This document shows positions 28,111 through 37,817 of a stretch of 64,000 nt of DNA, one piece after another (within the stretch, counting starts at the first letter, position 1; every line of letters starts with the position of its first letter). This stretch comes from Sinorhizobium fredii USDA 257 (GTDB lineage Bacteria; Pseudomonadota; Alphaproteobacteria; Rhizobiales; Rhizobiaceae): assembly GCF_000265205.3 (NCBI RefSeq), contig NT_187163.1, positions 62,001 through 126,000 on the forward strand, written 5' to 3'. A program made the translations under genes and the position numbers. The notes under the pieces were generated by a model. It was not told where the DNA came from, made no database searches, and saw only the letters and a list, made by a program, of their open reading frames with translations.

Positions 28111-28222
28111 TTCTTCCTCCTATCGCTGAGAGCGGCACGTGACGAGATACATGCTCTCCCTGTCCGCTCGAGGCCTCCGCATCGACACAGCGATACCCTA
28201 TGCTTTCACGACATCGGTGACC

Positions 28223-28236
28223 TTGACGTCCATCAA
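28223..28236. promoter_or_regulatory. FixK/FNR box between PEP synthase and glucokinase-like gene
   Basis: TTGACGTCCATCAA. Centre 68 bp from the GTG at 28298 and 119 bp from the PEP synthase ATG; it may serve both divergent units. Confidence 0.82.
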
Positions 28237-28297
28237 AGTGCGAGAGGCTAGTCGGCCGCATACTCTCGGCATGCCGCGAATATGTTGGAGGCCGAGG

Positions 28298-28972
28298 GTG
28301 AACGAGTTCACACATGACGCTGTTGTGGCCGACATTGGCGAGACGCACATGCGCTTCGCCGTCGTCCATACTGACAGGCTGACGATCGAAGATTATGTGC
28401 AGTTCGGAAGAAACGTATTTGCGTCCGTGGTCGAGGCGCTGGCCGCTTACCGGCGCTCTCTACCAATTTGTCCACCTGCCTTGGGGATCGCAATCGCAAA
28501 CAGCGAGTCGTTGCTCGTCAGTGATTTGGAACGCAGGCTCGCCGAAGGATATGCCGGCGAATGGCACCACGTTAAAATCATCGAGTCCATCGACGCGCTT
28601 TCGCTCATCTTGCCCGATCTCGCTCCGCATGACGTCGTCCGCCTCGGATGGGCAGAGGCCCGTCGCGACGCGACGAAGGCTGTCGCAAGCGTTGGCGACG
28701 CACTCGGCGTAGGGATACTCGCTCAAATCAATGGCTCTTGCACCCAGTTCCATACTCACGCCGGAAGCATGTCCTTTGCACCCCGAACGCACGGGGAACT
28801 TGACATCTTGGAGCGCGTTCGCGGCGAAGGGGAGACGATCGGACTGGTTGTCGCAAATACCCGTTTTGCTGATCAGAAGCGAAGACGCCATACTGCGCGG
28901 AGCAGCAAAGGCCCTCAATCAACCGATGGACTAACCCCTCCGTTCTCGGGGCCCGCCGGAAACGCGGCCTGA
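28298..28972 (+). pseudogene. Degenerate, truncated glucokinase-like protein
   Basis: 224 residues from a GTG that has GGAG upstream and a FixK box at 68 bp. The first 170 residues follow bacterial glucokinase: an N-terminal VVADIGETHMRFAVV strand (normally DxGGTN), LGVGILAQINGS, the HAGSMSFAPR motif and ELDILERVRGE. The catalytic FTND-type Asp region reads IIESIDALS, so the base is missing. After residue 175 similarity stops. The true glucokinase C-terminus (PVLLIRSEDAILRGAAKALN) follows in another frame, ending near 28934, so a stretch of roughly 90 codons has been deleted. An active kinase is unlikely; a regulatory remnant is possible. Confidence 0.72.
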
Positions 28973-29152
28973 CTGGTCAGCGTGGGGAAGTGCCGAAATC
29001 TCTGTCGTGTCTACTCTCTGCCTGCCTGCATTCGGGCAGCCTTTGATTGGCAGGACGCTGAACAGCGAGGCAATCATGAGTACGATGATGATCAGAAGCA
29101 GCCTGCTCGTAATGGCTGTCTGGATAGCGTGAAATAGGTTGTGCCTGGTCAT
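28931..29152 (-). CDS. Possible small single-span membrane protein
   Basis: A 73-residue frame from MTRHNLFHAIQ with one strong hydrophobic helix (LLLIIIVLMIASLFSVL, about residues 18-36) and a polar tail. The ribosome site (AAGG) is modest. A FixK box lies about 128 bp upstream. It overlaps the tail of the glucokinase-like frame on the other strand. The tail after residue 45 is low in protein character, so the real gene may be shorter or absent. Confidence 0.3.
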   Translation of the reverse strand: MTRHNLFHAIQTAITSRLLLIIIVLMIASLFSVLPIKGCPNAGRQRVDTTEISALPHADQSGRVSGGPRERRG

Positions 29153-29273
29153 TGTCGAATTCCGCTGACCTTCACCGTCACCCACGAAGAACGGCTACCG
29201 CGTACAAGCACATCACACATCCAAGGAGCGCGCCTTGTTCTCCGTCAAAAAGGAATGGGGGGCGGGTCCGTCT

Positions 29274-29287
29274 TTGACGCGCATCAA
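29274..29287. promoter_or_regulatory. FixK/FNR box upstream of hsp20
   Basis: TTGACGCGCATCAA, exact arms; centre 156 bp before the hsp20 ATG, leaving a long leader of about 115 bases if it acts at -41.5. A role for the leftward small membrane ORF is also possible. Confidence 0.78.
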
Positions 29288-29436
29288 TGAGGCTGGTGCC
29301 ACATAGGGCTCTAATAAATACATCTGGCTGGACACCGGGCGAGAAACGCGGCAGGCCCAGCCAGGGTGGCTTTGCGGTCGTGCTTGCAACGAGCGGCCCG
29401 ATGAGCCTGCAACCCTGCTTTGAAGGAGAACCAGCC

Positions 29437-29964
29437 ATGGCTGAACCTGAGACCAAACTGCCCATCAAGTCGGAAGAGAAAGCCGTCGAGCATCGCGGCG
29501 AGTCGTGGCTCCCGTTCGAAAGCCTGCGATCCGAAATCGACCGCCTGTTCGACGACTTCGCTCCGTCCCTGTGGCATCGCCCCTTTGCGTCCGCATTCAC
29601 GCGTCGGATGCCGCGGCAGTCGGAGTTCAAGATCGCGCCCGCCGTCGACGTCGCGGAGACAGAGAAGAGTTACGAAATTACCTGCGAACTGCCAGGGATG
29701 GAGGAAAAGGACATAGAGATAGCGGTCTCCAACGGAACCTTGACGATCCGGGGTGAGAAGCAGGAGCAGAAAGAAGAGAAGAACAAGGACTACGTCCTTT
29801 CGGAGCGTCGCTACGGCTCATTCCAGAGGGCCTTCCGATTGCCTGACGGCGTTGATGCCGACAACATCGCCGCCAATTTTTCGAAGGGCGTTCTCTCCGT
29901 GACCCTGCCAAAGACTCCCGAAGCGCAGCAGAGCGAGCGCAAGATCCAGATCAAACCAGCCTAG
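29437..29964 (+). CDS. Small heat-shock protein, Hsp20/alpha-crystallin family
   Basis: 175 residues. A variable N-terminus with WLPFESLRSEIDRLFDDF precedes an alpha-crystallin domain at about 65-165 (PAVDVAETEKSYEITCELPG, VSNGTLTIRGEKQEQ, FRLPDGVDADNIAANFSKGVLSVTLPK) and a C-terminal KIQIKP anchor close to the IXI/V motif. It holds unfolding proteins in the cytosol without ATP. The ATG at 29437 has AAGGAGAA upstream; the open frame before it is the leader. It heads a rightward run of USP, attachment protein and ABC genes, separated from the USP gene by a strong palindrome. Confidence 0.95.
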   Translation: MAEPETKLPIKSEEKAVEHRGESWLPFESLRSEIDRLFDDFAPSLWHRPFASAFTRRMPRQSEFKIAPAVDVAETEKSYEITCELPGMEEKDIEIAVSNGTLTIRGEKQEQKEEKNKDYVLSERRYGSFQRAFRLPDGVDADNIAANFSKGVLSVTLPKTPEAQQSERKIQIKPA

Positions 29965-29980
29965 CATTTCGCCTGGGTGA

Positions 29981-30006
29981 GCAAGACGCGCCGCGGCGCG
30001 TCTTGC
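29981..30006. terminator. Perfect 26-bp palindrome between hsp20 and USP
   Basis: A fully self-complementary GC-rich sequence whose arms begin GCAAGACGCG and end CGCGTCTTGC, 16 bases after the hsp20 stop. In RNA it would form a very stable hairpin. No T-run follows, so it may be a partial terminator or a 3' stabiliser that sets hsp20 and USP levels separately. Confidence 0.6.
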
Positions 30007-30052
30007 TGGGTTCATTCTCGCGTCACGCTTCGACGTTCCAACGGAGGAGAAC

Positions 30053-30883
30053 ATGTCATTCAAGACGATGCTTGCCGTAATTGGCGTTTCGCAGACCGAC
30101 CGCGACCTGCAGGTGGCTACAGATATCTCCGATCAAGTCTCCGCGCACTTGAGCGCTCTTATCGTCGGCTTTGCGCCACAACCGACCGGGCGGTATGCAA
30201 CGCTTGCGCCAGCGTGGCTCGAACAGCGCGAGCGAAATCTGCAAGCGCTTGGCGAAACCGCGAAGACGGTTCGCGACAAACTCTCGAAGCGGGGGATTTC
30301 ATTTGATGTCGACAGCATCTACGCGGAGGTGGCAGGTGCCACCTACGACATAGGCGAACGCGCCCTCTATTCTGATCTCATCCTGATGGGTCCCGGTGCC
30401 TTTGAGAACGCCGACCTCAAGCAGCAGATCATCACCGGCGGCCTCTTTCAGTCCGGGCGCCCGGTGTTGCTGATCCCGCCCGGATCCATCCCGACGCTCA
30501 AGCCGAAAACCGTCCTGTTAGCATGGGACTCGCGTGCTCAGTCCGCACATGCGGCTCGAGAAGCACTCCAGCTGATGTCCAACGCCAAGTTCGTTCACGT
30601 GGCTATGGTCGATCCCACGGCAACGCCCAGGCAGAGCGGAGATGAACCCGGAGCAGATGTCGCCGCCTATCTGGCGCGCCACGGCATCGATGTGACGGTC
30701 GATGCGCTGCCGAGCGCGGGCCGGACCGTGGCGCAGGTCCTGCAGCGACATGCGAATGATGTGGCCGCCGACATGATCGTCATGGGCGCCTATGGTCACT
30801 CCCGGCTGCGCGAGCTCGTATTCGGTGGCGTCACGCGATCGATGCTCAACGAAGCCCGGCTCCCCGTGTTGATGGCGCGATGA
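30053..30883 (+). CDS. Universal stress protein (two-domain UspA)
   Basis: 276 residues. The C-terminal half carries the G-2x-G-9x-G type ATP-site motif GAYGHSRLRELVFGGVTRSML; the N-terminal half (MSFKTMLAVIGVSQ...) is more divergent. GGAGGAGAA precedes the ATG. It sits between hsp20 and the host-attachment protein gene (42-base gap). No separate FixK box was found between the hsp20 hairpin and this start, so it probably relies on read-through from hsp20. Confidence 0.93.
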   Translation: MSFKTMLAVIGVSQTDRDLQVATDISDQVSAHLSALIVGFAPQPTGRYATLAPAWLEQRERNLQALGETAKTVRDKLSKRGISFDVDSIYAEVAGATYDIGERALYSDLILMGPGAFENADLKQQIITGGLFQSGRPVLLIPPGSIPTLKPKTVLLAWDSRAQSAHAAREALQLMSNAKFVHVAMVDPTATPRQSGDEPGADVAAYLARHGIDVTVDALPSAGRTVAQVLQRHANDVAADMIVMGAYGHSRLRELVFGGVTRSMLNEARLPVLMAR

Positions 30884-30925
30884 TGAGACAGAAGATTACG
30901 AACGTGTGCGATTGAGGCCAGCATT

Positions 30926-31372
30926 ATGTCGACGATAAGAATTCCGCACGGCAGCGTCGTGCTGGTGTGTGACGGAGCCAAGGCGCTCATCCTGCGTAAC
31001 CAAGGGGATGCAGAGCTCATCAATCTCATTCCGGTCGAGGTCGAAACGGAATACCAACCTCCGACGCGGGAACTCGGAACGGACCGTGAGGGGCGAGTTT
31101 ATCAGTCGCAAGGCGACGCTCGAAGCGCAGTCCAGCAAACGGACTGGCACGACCGGGCGGAGGAAGCCTTCGTCTCCCACATTTGCGAGAAACTTGGCGC
31201 GCTCGCACGCGACGACGGCACCAGTAAACTGGTTCTCGTTGCACCGCCGCGCATTCTTGGCAATCTGCGCAAGCAATTGGATTCCCCGGTGCGTGCCTTG
31301 ATCATCGCCGAAGTGGCCAAGGATCTCGTGAAGTTTCCAATCCCGGAGATCGAGCATTATCTTTCGCAATGA
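30926..31372 (+). CDS. Host attachment protein family (PF10116-like)
   Basis: 148 residues beginning MSTIRIPHGSVVLVCDGAKA, followed by a central Asp/Arg-rich part and APPRILGNLRKQLDSPVRALI, all typical of the 'required for attachment to host cells' family described in Agrobacterium. It is a soluble protein of unknown biochemical function; the fold resembles eRF1/baeRF-type domains, so a translation-related role is also possible. It lies between a USP gene and an ABC efflux operon in the same direction. Confidence 0.8.
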   Translation: MSTIRIPHGSVVLVCDGAKALILRNQGDAELINLIPVEVETEYQPPTRELGTDREGRVYQSQGDARSAVQQTDWHDRAEEAFVSHICEKLGALARDDGTSKLVLVAPPRILGNLRKQLDSPVRALIIAEVAKDLVKFPIPEIEHYLSQ

Positions 31373-31437
31373 TACCCACCTGAGACGGGGCGAGTTTCGC
31401 GGCGGTCGCGGCCACACGCCGACGACCCGAGGAGTGA

Positions 31438-32160
31438 GTGGTGGAGAACGAGGCATCGGCCATCGCCCTGGAGGCGCGCGAACTCACCAAGATCTATCGG
31501 ATGGGTGCGGTAGAAGTTCACGCCCTGCGCGGAGTGGACGTGGCCCTTCGCGAGGGCGAAGTGGTGGTGTTATTGGGGCCATCCGGCAGCGGCAAGTCGA
31601 CCCTGCTCAATATACTTGGCGGCCTCGATACGCCGACTGGTGGAACGGTTAGGTTTCGCGGAGAGCCCCTCACTCTAGATAGCGAACGCGCACTCAACCT
31701 TTACCGTCGCAATCACGTCGGTTTCGTTTTCCAATTCTACAATCTCATCCCCAGCCTGACGGCGCGCGAAAACGTCTCCCTCGTGACGGAGATCGCCAGA
31801 AACCCAATGTCGCCTGTTGAAGCGCTTTCGATTGTCGGGCTCGGCGACAGGCTTGATCACTTCCCCGCGCAACTTTCCGGCGGCGAGCAGCAGCGCGTTG
31901 CCATTGCCCGCGCAATCGCCAAGCGCCCCGACTTGCTTCTCTGCGATGAGCCGACAGGCGCACTCGACAGCAAGACCGGAATCCTCGTGCTCGACGCGAT
32001 CCTCAGGATCAATCGGGAACTCGGCACAACGACGGCGCTGATTACGCACAACGCAGTGATTGCCGAGATTGCCAATCGCGTGCTCTACTTTGCCGACGGG
32101 CGCATCGTCGAAACGCGGACCAACGCCGCGCAGCGCGCCCCTGGCGAACTCGCCTGGTGA
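31438..32160 (+). CDS. ABC transporter ATP-binding protein, LolD/MacB/DevA type
   Basis: 240 residues starting at tandem GTG codons behind GAGGAG. Walker [14 protein letters not shown]-loop [18 protein letters not shown], signature [14 protein letters not shown], Walker [13 protein letters not shown] and H-loop ITHNAV are intact. Length and the LTxxEN-type insert match the LolD/MacB/DevA group, which powers FtsX-like permeases rather than classical importers. The stop overlaps the GTG of the permease (GTGA), so the two are coupled. Confidence 0.93.
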   Translation: MVENEASAIALEARELTKIYRMGAVEVHALRGVDVALREGEVVVLLGPSGSGKSTLLNILGGLDTPTGGTVRFRGEPLTLDSERALNLYRRNHVGFVFQFYNLIPSLTARENVSLVTEIARNPMSPVEALSIVGLGDRLDHFPAQLSGGEQQRVAIARAIAKRPDLLLCDEPTGALDSKTGILVLDAILRINRELGTTTALITHNAVIAEIANRVLYFADGRIVETRTNAAQRAPGELAW

Positions 32161-34529
32161 AAATGATGAGCAGTCTCGATCGCAAGCTCATCCGTGAACT
32201 CTGGAGACTGAAGGCGCAGGTTCTTGCCATCGCACTGGTGATCGCGTCCGGCACCGCCCTTCTCATCATGGCACTGACGACGATCGAAGCCCTCGAGGAA
32301 ACGACCGCCGCCTATTACGAACGGACCCGTTTTGCCGATGTGTTTGCCCAGGCAAAACGGGCGCCCGAAAATCTCCAGCGTGAAATCGCGGATATTCCAG
32401 GCGTCCGCCTCGTGGAGACGCGTATCGTCGAAGGCGCGATTCTCGACATGCCGGGTTTTGCAGAGCCGGTCGTTGCCCAGTTGCTCTCGCTGCCCGAACG
32501 GGGGCCCCAGCTTCTGAACGCGTTGGTTGTCAGGTCCGGACGCCTGGCCGACCCGACCCGTCCCGACGAGGTGGTCGTCAGTGAGCCTTTCGCCGAGGCT
32601 CACGATTTGAAGCCCGGCGACAATTTCGATGCAGTCTTGAGGGGGCGTAAACGCACGTTGCAGGTCGTCGGCACCGCGCTTAGCCCCGAATTCGTCTACG
32701 CGATCGCCCCCGGCGGCCTGATGCCGGACGACGAGCGTTTCGGCATCCTATGGATGGGACATGACGCGCTGACGGCCGCCTTCGACCTCAAGGCTTCCTT
32801 CAACAACGTCACCCTCAGCCTGCTGCCGGGCGCTGACGAAAAAGACGTCATCCGCCGGCTTGACGGCCTCTTGGCTCCCTTCGGCGGCATCGGTGCCTAT
32901 GGCCGCGCCGACCAGACCTCGAACTGGTTCCTGGAAAGCGAGATCGCCCAGCAAAAGAACATGTCGCGGATCATGCCGACCATCTTCCTCGCCGTCGCCG
33001 CCTTTCTGACCAACATGGTGATGGCACGGCTGATCGAGACCGAGCGCCGCGAGATCGGGCTCCTGAAGGCGTTCGGCTACGGCAATTGGGCGATCGGCTG
33101 GCACTACGCCAAGATGGTCCTCGTCATCGGCACGATCGGCATCCTGATCGGCTCGCTGATCGGTGCATGGCTCGGCCATTGGAACACCGAGCTCTACACC
33201 AAGTTCTACCGCTTTCCGTTCCTGCTCTACCGCCCCGGCCCCGCCGGCTTCGTGATCGCCGGCGCCATCAGCCTCGGTGCGGCGCTCGCCGGCAGCCTCG
33301 CCGCGGTACGGCGGGCCGTACGACTGCCGCCTGCGGAAGCCATGCTGCCCCCTTCCCCGCCGGTCTATCGGCGCATGTGGGCATCGCGGACGGCGCTCGC
33401 CGGCGCCTTGGACGAGCCGTCGCGCATGATCTTCCGGCGCATCATCCGATGGCCCGTCAGGGCCTTTCTCGCGAGCCTCGGCCTCGCCCTGTCGATCGCT
33501 GTGCTGATCATGGCCCTGCAATGGGTCGATGCCATAGATTCTCTTGCCGAGACCGCCTTCGAGCGTGGACAGCACCAGGACGCGACGGTTGCGTTCAACG
33601 ACAAGCAGCCGATCGACACGGTCGCGGACTTCGAGAATCTGCCGGGCGTCCTGGCGGCGGAACCCTATCGTTTTGTCTCGGCACGCATCCGTCACGCGCA
33701 TCTCTCCGAGCGACAAGGCATCATTGGCGCCCCGGCCGGCGCCATCCTCAGTCCCGTCTTCGACGTCGAGCGCGGGCGTATCGAGGTTCCTCCCGGCGGG
33801 CTCATGGTCTCACGCAAGCTCGCTGAGCTTCTCGATGTGAGCGCCGGCGAAACCGTCGACATCGAGCTCCTGGAAGGGCGCCAGACGCGACTGAGCCTGC
33901 CGGTGGTGCAGATCTTCGAAACGTATCTCGGCACGCCCGCCTATATGGACATGACCGCGCTCAACCGGATGGCCGGCGACGGCCGCGTCGTGAGTGGCCT
34001 GCACATGCGCGTCGATGCTCCGAGCCGCGCGACGTTGCTGGAGAGCCTCAAGGACATCCCCAACATCGCCGCTGTGCTTTTCCGGCAGGCCGCGATCGAC
34101 ACGTTCTACAAGACGATGGGAGAAACGATCTTTATCTTCATCGGCTTCTTCGTCGCCTTCTCGATGACGCTTTCAGTCGGCGTCACCTACAATTCGATCC
34201 GCATCGCGCTTTCCGAACGGGCGCGCGAATTGGCGACGCTCCGCGTACTCGGCTTCAGCCGCTGGGAAATCTCCTACATTCTGCTTGGCGAAGTCGGCAT
34301 TCTGACATGGCTCGCGATCCCGCTCGGCGCAACCATCGGCTATGGCCTTGCATGGTACATGACGAGCGCCTTCGAGACGGAACTCTACCGCGTGCCGCTC
34401 GTCTTGAGGGATGCAACCTACGGCAAGGCGGCGCTGATCGCGCTCGCGGCCACGCTGGTCTGCGCCGCGGTCGTGCGTCGGCGGCTCGATCGTCTGGACC
34501 TGATCGCAGTGCTGAAGACAAGGGAGTAG
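32157..34529 (+). CDS. ABC transporter permease, FtsX/MacB-like (two FtsX domains)
   Basis: 790 residues: an N-terminal anchor helix (residues about 15-37), a large periplasmic domain, three helices near 275-400, a second anchor near 430-450, a second periplasmic domain and three C-terminal helices. This duplicated four-plus-four arrangement is typical of long FtsX-type permeases that extrude or pull substrates from the outer leaflet of the inner membrane. Start GTG overlaps the ATPase stop. With the adjacent HlyD-type protein it probably forms a DevBCA-like tripartite exporter. Substrate unknown. Confidence 0.9.
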   Translation: MKMMSSLDRKLIRELWRLKAQVLAIALVIASGTALLIMALTTIEALEETTAAYYERTRFADVFAQAKRAPENLQREIADIPGVRLVETRIVEGAILDMPGFAEPVVAQLLSLPERGPQLLNALVVRSGRLADPTRPDEVVVSEPFAEAHDLKPGDNFDAVLRGRKRTLQVVGTALSPEFVYAIAPGGLMPDDERFGILWMGHDALTAAFDLKASFNNVTLSLLPGADEKDVIRRLDGLLAPFGGIGAYGRADQTSNWFLESEIAQQKNMSRIMPTIFLAVAAFLTNMVMARLIETERREIGLLKAFGYGNWAIGWHYAKMVLVIGTIGILIGSLIGAWLGHWNTELYTKFYRFPFLLYRPGPAGFVIAGAISLGAALAGSLAAVRRAVRLPPAEAMLPPSPPVYRRMWASRTALAGALDEPSRMIFRRIIRWPVRAFLASLGLALSIAVLIMALQWVDAIDSLAETAFERGQHQDATVAFNDKQPIDTVADFENLPGVLAAEPYRFVSARIRHAHLSERQGIIGAPAGAILSPVFDVERGRIEVPPGGLMVSRKLAELLDVSAGETVDIELLEGRQTRLSLPVVQIFETYLGTPAYMDMTALNRMAGDGRVVSGLHMRVDAPSRATLLESLKDIPNIAAVLFRQAAIDTFYKTMGETIFIFIGFFVAFSMTLSVGVTYNSIRIALSERARELATLRVLGFSRWEISYILLGEVGILTWLAIPLGATIGYGLAWYMTSAFETELYRVPLVLRDATYGKAALIALAATLVCAAVVRRRLDRLDLIAVLKTRE

Positions 34530-34532
34530 TCC

Positions 34533-35732
34533 GTGAACGTCGTGAAACGCAGGTTGGTGATCTGGGGCGGCCTGTTGGCCTTGCTCGTAGCCGGCATCGC
34601 CTACGCATTGCGGCCGCAGCCGATCCCGGTTGACCTCGCCACGGCGGAAAAGGGCTTACTCCGCGTCACCATCGACGAGGAGGGCGAAACGCGCGTGCGC
34701 GACGTCTACACGCTTCATGCGCCGTTGCGTGGCCAGTTGCAGCGGATCACCGCCGAAGCCGGCGATCTCGTCGAGGCTGGAAAGACCCAGCTCGCACAAA
34801 TCGAGCCCGCTCCGCCAGCCTTCCTGGACGTGCGGATAGAGGCGGAGCTGCAGGCGGCCGTCGAGGCGGCGCGGGCGGCTCATAACCTCGCCGCCGCCGA
34901 ACTCAACAAGGCCAAAGCCGACTTGACGTTTGCCGAGGGAGAGCGCGCCCGAGCCCGACTGCTAATCGAACGCAGGACGATCTCTCAGCGCGCCCTTGAA
35001 GATGCCGAGCGTGCCCACAACGTCGCACAAGCCAATCTCGCTACCGCCGAAGCGGCGCTGAAAGTGCGAGAGCACGAGCTTCATCAGGCGCAATCACGCC
35101 TCCTGTCGCGGCAGGAGATCCGGAGCCTCCGCGACGACTGCGAATGCATGTCGGTAACCGCGCCGGTGAGCGGTGTGGTGCTGCAGATCATGCGCCGCAG
35201 TGAAGGCGTCGTGGAAGCCGGAACGCCGCTGCTCGATATCGGCGATCCTGCGGATCTGGAGATCGTCGCCAATTTTCTTTCGGAGGATGCGGTCCAGATC
35301 AGGCCCAACCAGAAGGCGATCATCACCGGCTGGGGCGGAGAGGATCTCAACGCGGTCGTGCGGCGCGTCGAGCCCTTCGGACAAACCGAGGTGTCGGCGC
35401 TCGGGATCGAGGAACAGCGCGTAGACGTCGTGCTGGATTTTGCCGATCCGCCGGAAGGTTGGCGTTCGCTGGGGCATGGTTATCGCGTAGACGTGCGCGT
35501 CATCCTGTTCGAAGGCGAAGTTCTAAACCTGCCGCTTGGCGCTCTGTTCCGGCAGGGCGACCAATGGGCCGTGTTTGTCTCAGCAGAGGGACGGGCGCAA
35601 TTGCGCCGCGTTGCCGTCGGCCAGCGAAACACGCTCTCCGTGGAAATCCGAGAAGGGCTCGGTCCTGGAGACAGAGTTATTCTGTACCCGAGCGACCGGG
35701 TCAAGGACGGGGTCGCTATCGTGGAGCGTTAG
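34533..35732 (+). CDS. Periplasmic adaptor (membrane fusion) protein, HlyD/DevB type
   Basis: 399 residues from a GTG three bases after the permease stop. One N-terminal membrane anchor (LLALLVAGIAYAL) is followed by a lipoyl/barrel-sandwich half, a coiled coil of Ala/Glu/Arg heptads at about 100-190, the second lipoyl half (TAPVSGVVLQIMRRSEGVVEAGT) and beta-barrel domains. It would connect the FtsX-type permease to an outer-membrane channel encoded elsewhere. Third and last gene of the export operon; convergent with the DegP gene. Confidence 0.9.
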   Translation: MNVVKRRLVIWGGLLALLVAGIAYALRPQPIPVDLATAEKGLLRVTIDEEGETRVRDVYTLHAPLRGQLQRITAEAGDLVEAGKTQLAQIEPAPPAFLDVRIEAELQAAVEAARAAHNLAAAELNKAKADLTFAEGERARARLLIERRTISQRALEDAERAHNVAQANLATAEAALKVREHELHQAQSRLLSRQEIRSLRDDCECMSVTAPVSGVVLQIMRRSEGVVEAGTPLLDIGDPADLEIVANFLSEDAVQIRPNQKAIITGWGGEDLNAVVRRVEPFGQTEVSALGIEEQRVDVVLDFADPPEGWRSLGHGYRVDVRVILFEGEVLNLPLGALFRQGDQWAVFVSAEGRAQLRRVAVGQRNTLSVEIREGLGPGDRVILYPSDRVKDGVAIVER

Positions 35733-35785
35733 CCCGCCTACAGCGCCGCGCGTCTCAGCAGACGCGGAAGGGACGCAATCCGCGC

Positions 35786-37117
35786 TTATTCGAGTTCCAG
35801 CCGGTACGCGGTCCCTGCGCGCAGGATGTCGACGGAAGCACTCCCTTGAGCACTTTCCAGAACGCCTCGGATCTGATCGACGGAGACGGGCGGCTCGCCA
35901 TTGATGGCCGTCAGATAATCGCCTGTTCTCAACCCCATCGAATAGGCGACGCTGCCCGATGCAACGTCGACGAAGACCGCTCCCGCCGGCGCACAAGCCG
36001 GTGAACCATTGGCGGATGGAAATTCGACGACCACCGATTCCTGGCCCAAGTCCAAGTTGCGCCGAGCGGCCGCGTCAGAAAGCGTGACACTCAGCTTCTG
36101 CAACTTTTCTCCTCGACGAACATCAAGCGTGATGCGGGCGTTCGCCGGGAGCAGGCTAATCGCGTTCCTGAAAGCGGTGTCCGTCGGGAACGTCCGGCCA
36201 TCCAGTGCGACGACAATGTCGCCGAGGCGCACGCCTTGTCGTTCCGCCGGCGAATTGCAGACGAGCTCGTTCACAACAAACCCTTGCGTCTCAGTGGCAC
36301 CACCTACCCCCATATCCGCGGCGCCCGTGACCGAGAGGCCAAGCCACCCGCGCTTGTATTCGCCGTGGGCGATCAGCTCCCGCACGATTTGCACTGCGAT
36401 GTCGGACGGAATCGCAAAGCCTATGCCGGTAGTCGCTTCGTCTGGCGCAGCAATCCCGCGTGCAATACCGATCAACTCGCCGGAGGCATTGACCAGCGCA
36501 CCGCCTGAATTGCCTGGATTAATGGCCGCATCGGTCTGGATGTAGTCCTCGTACTCATCGGCACCCAAACCCGAGCGGCCCAAACCGCTGACGATGCCGA
36601 AGGTCGCCGTTTGTGTCAGACCAAAAGGACTGCCCACCGCGATGACGAAATCACCGACCTTCAGTTCGGATGAATGTCCCCACTTGACCGAGGAAAGGCT
36701 TGGTGCCTCGATTTTGACAACCGCGAGGTCGGTCGGCGCATCCTCCCCTACCCTGTCGGCCTGGAATACCCGTCCGTCCGCAAGCTTCACGGACACATCG
36801 TCGGCGTCGGCAACAAGGTGACGACTCGTGATGATGTACCCGTTCTCCCGATCGATGATCACTCCTGACCCCGTCGCAGTCACACCGGTTTGCAAGATAA
36901 CCACATCATCGGGAAGACCCAGCACTCTCCGCACGTTCGGATCATCAAGCGCTTCGCTTCTGAAAATTCCGCTGCTGATCGTGCGGATACTGACGACCGC
37001 CGGCTGTACCCGCTGCAACACCGCGGACACGCCCGCTTCGATTTCGATCGCTCCGGCAGCCCCTCCCAAACTGTTGAGTAGAGCGGCCAAGGCTAGAACC
37101 GTTGAGATCTTGAGCAT
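35786..37117 (-). CDS. DegP/HtrA-type periplasmic serine protease
   Basis: 443 residues from MLKISTVLALAALL (signal peptide), with GGAGCG eight bases before the ATG; the open frame 57 bases upstream overlaps the FixK box and is rejected. Trypsin-like domain with catalytic His100 (TSRHLVAD), Asp130 (PTDLAVVKIE) and Ser204 (NPGNSGGAL), then two PDZ domains (about 260-345 and 370-440). HtrA proteins degrade or refold damaged envelope proteins. A perfect FixK palindrome lies 63 bp upstream, overlapping the stop codon of the preceding gene. Probably a specialised low-oxygen copy. Confidence 0.94.
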   Translation of the reverse strand: MLKISTVLALAALLNSLGGAAGAIEIEAGVSAVLQRVQPAVVSIRTISSGIFRSEALDDPNVRRVLGLPDDVVILQTGVTATGSGVIIDRENGYIITSRHLVADADDVSVKLADGRVFQADRVGEDAPTDLAVVKIEAPSLSSVKWGHSSELKVGDFVIAVGSPFGLTQTATFGIVSGLGRSGLGADEYEDYIQTDAAINPGNSGGALVNASGELIGIARGIAAPDEATTGIGFAIPSDIAVQIVRELIAHGEYKRGWLGLSVTGAADMGVGGATETQGFVVNELVCNSPAERQGVRLGDIVVALDGRTFPTDTAFRNAISLLPANARITLDVRRGEKLQKLSVTLSDAAARRNLDLGQESVVVEFPSANGSPACAPAGAVFVDVASGSVAYSMGLRTGDYLTAINGEPPVSVDQIRGVLESAQGSASVDILRAGTAYRLELE

Positions 37118-37173
37118 TTTTACGCTCCATGCAGCAATGCCCGAAATTTCAGCCGGATTTGCCCGGCGATGCA

Positions 37174-37187
37174 TTGATGCGCATCAA
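37174..37187. promoter_or_regulatory. FixK/FNR box of the degP-like gene
   Basis: TTGATGCGCATCAA, fully palindromic over all 14 bases and the best site in the window. Centre 63 bp from the protease ATG. Its right arm contains the TGA stop (minus strand) of the upstream membrane-protein gene. Confidence 0.9.
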
Positions 37188-37768
37188 TTCGCGCTCTCGT
37201 CGGGGGAGGACGAGAAAGATCCGACCGACAAGACCTTGACCGTTGCTGCAGCGAGACGGCGATAGAGTCGGTGCCGGCGTACAATCGGCCACCAGCCGTA
37301 GAGGAAGATTTCCAGCGCGCGCCAGTTAGCCACCCAGCCGAAGATCAGCAGGCTTTCCCCGATCACCCGCGAATATGTTGCCGTTCCCGCGGCATCGCTG
37401 ATCATTTGGCTGGCGATTAGGCTGAACGCGAGGATCGGGATGCCGATGAGCAGGACGCGTCGCCCTTCTCTCAGGAGTTCGCGCAATTCCCGGTGTGCCT
37501 GATTGGCGCGACTCTCGAAATTGTACCGCACCGCCTCCTGCAGAGCGTGGGTGTATTCCGGCTTTGCTTCCGTCGTCGGCAACTGGACGACAATCTCGAT
37601 GGACGCGTTGCCGGGAGCTTCTTGAGCCCATTCGACGATAAACCGCTCGGCATCGTCATCCAAATCGCGCTCCCGAAATGGCGTCGGATCGAGAGAATTG
37701 AAAAGGCGCACAACTTGGTCAACACGGATCAGGATCGTGTAGCATCTATCAAGCGCGGGCACGCTCAC
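37184..37768 (-). CDS. Hypothetical two-helix inner-membrane protein
   Basis: 194 residues. A soluble N-terminal part of about 100 residues (starting MSVPALDRCYTILIRVDQ) is followed by two membrane helices (LLIGIPILAFSLIASQMI and ESLLIFGWVANW) and a basic cytosolic tail. No family recognised with certainty. It lies 49 bases downstream of the MBL nuclease gene and probably shares its FixK-driven transcript. Its stop codon is embedded in the FixK box of the next gene. Confidence 0.8.
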   Translation of the reverse strand: MSVPALDRCYTILIRVDQVVRLFNSLDPTPFRERDLDDDAERFIVEWAQEAPGNASIEIVVQLPTTEAKPEYTHALQEAVRYNFESRANQAHRELRELLREGRRVLLIGIPILAFSLIASQMISDAAGTATYSRVIGESLLIFGWVANWRALEIFLYGWWPIVRRHRLYRRLAAATVKVLSVGSFSSSPDESAN

Positions 37769-37817
37769 GTGTGCTTCCCCTCTGATCTTGCGTCACAGTC
37801 CGTTCCAGACGCGCGTC

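Noticed and set aside
32748..33716. 322-codon leftward open frame
   Set aside because: Antisense of the FtsX-type permease.
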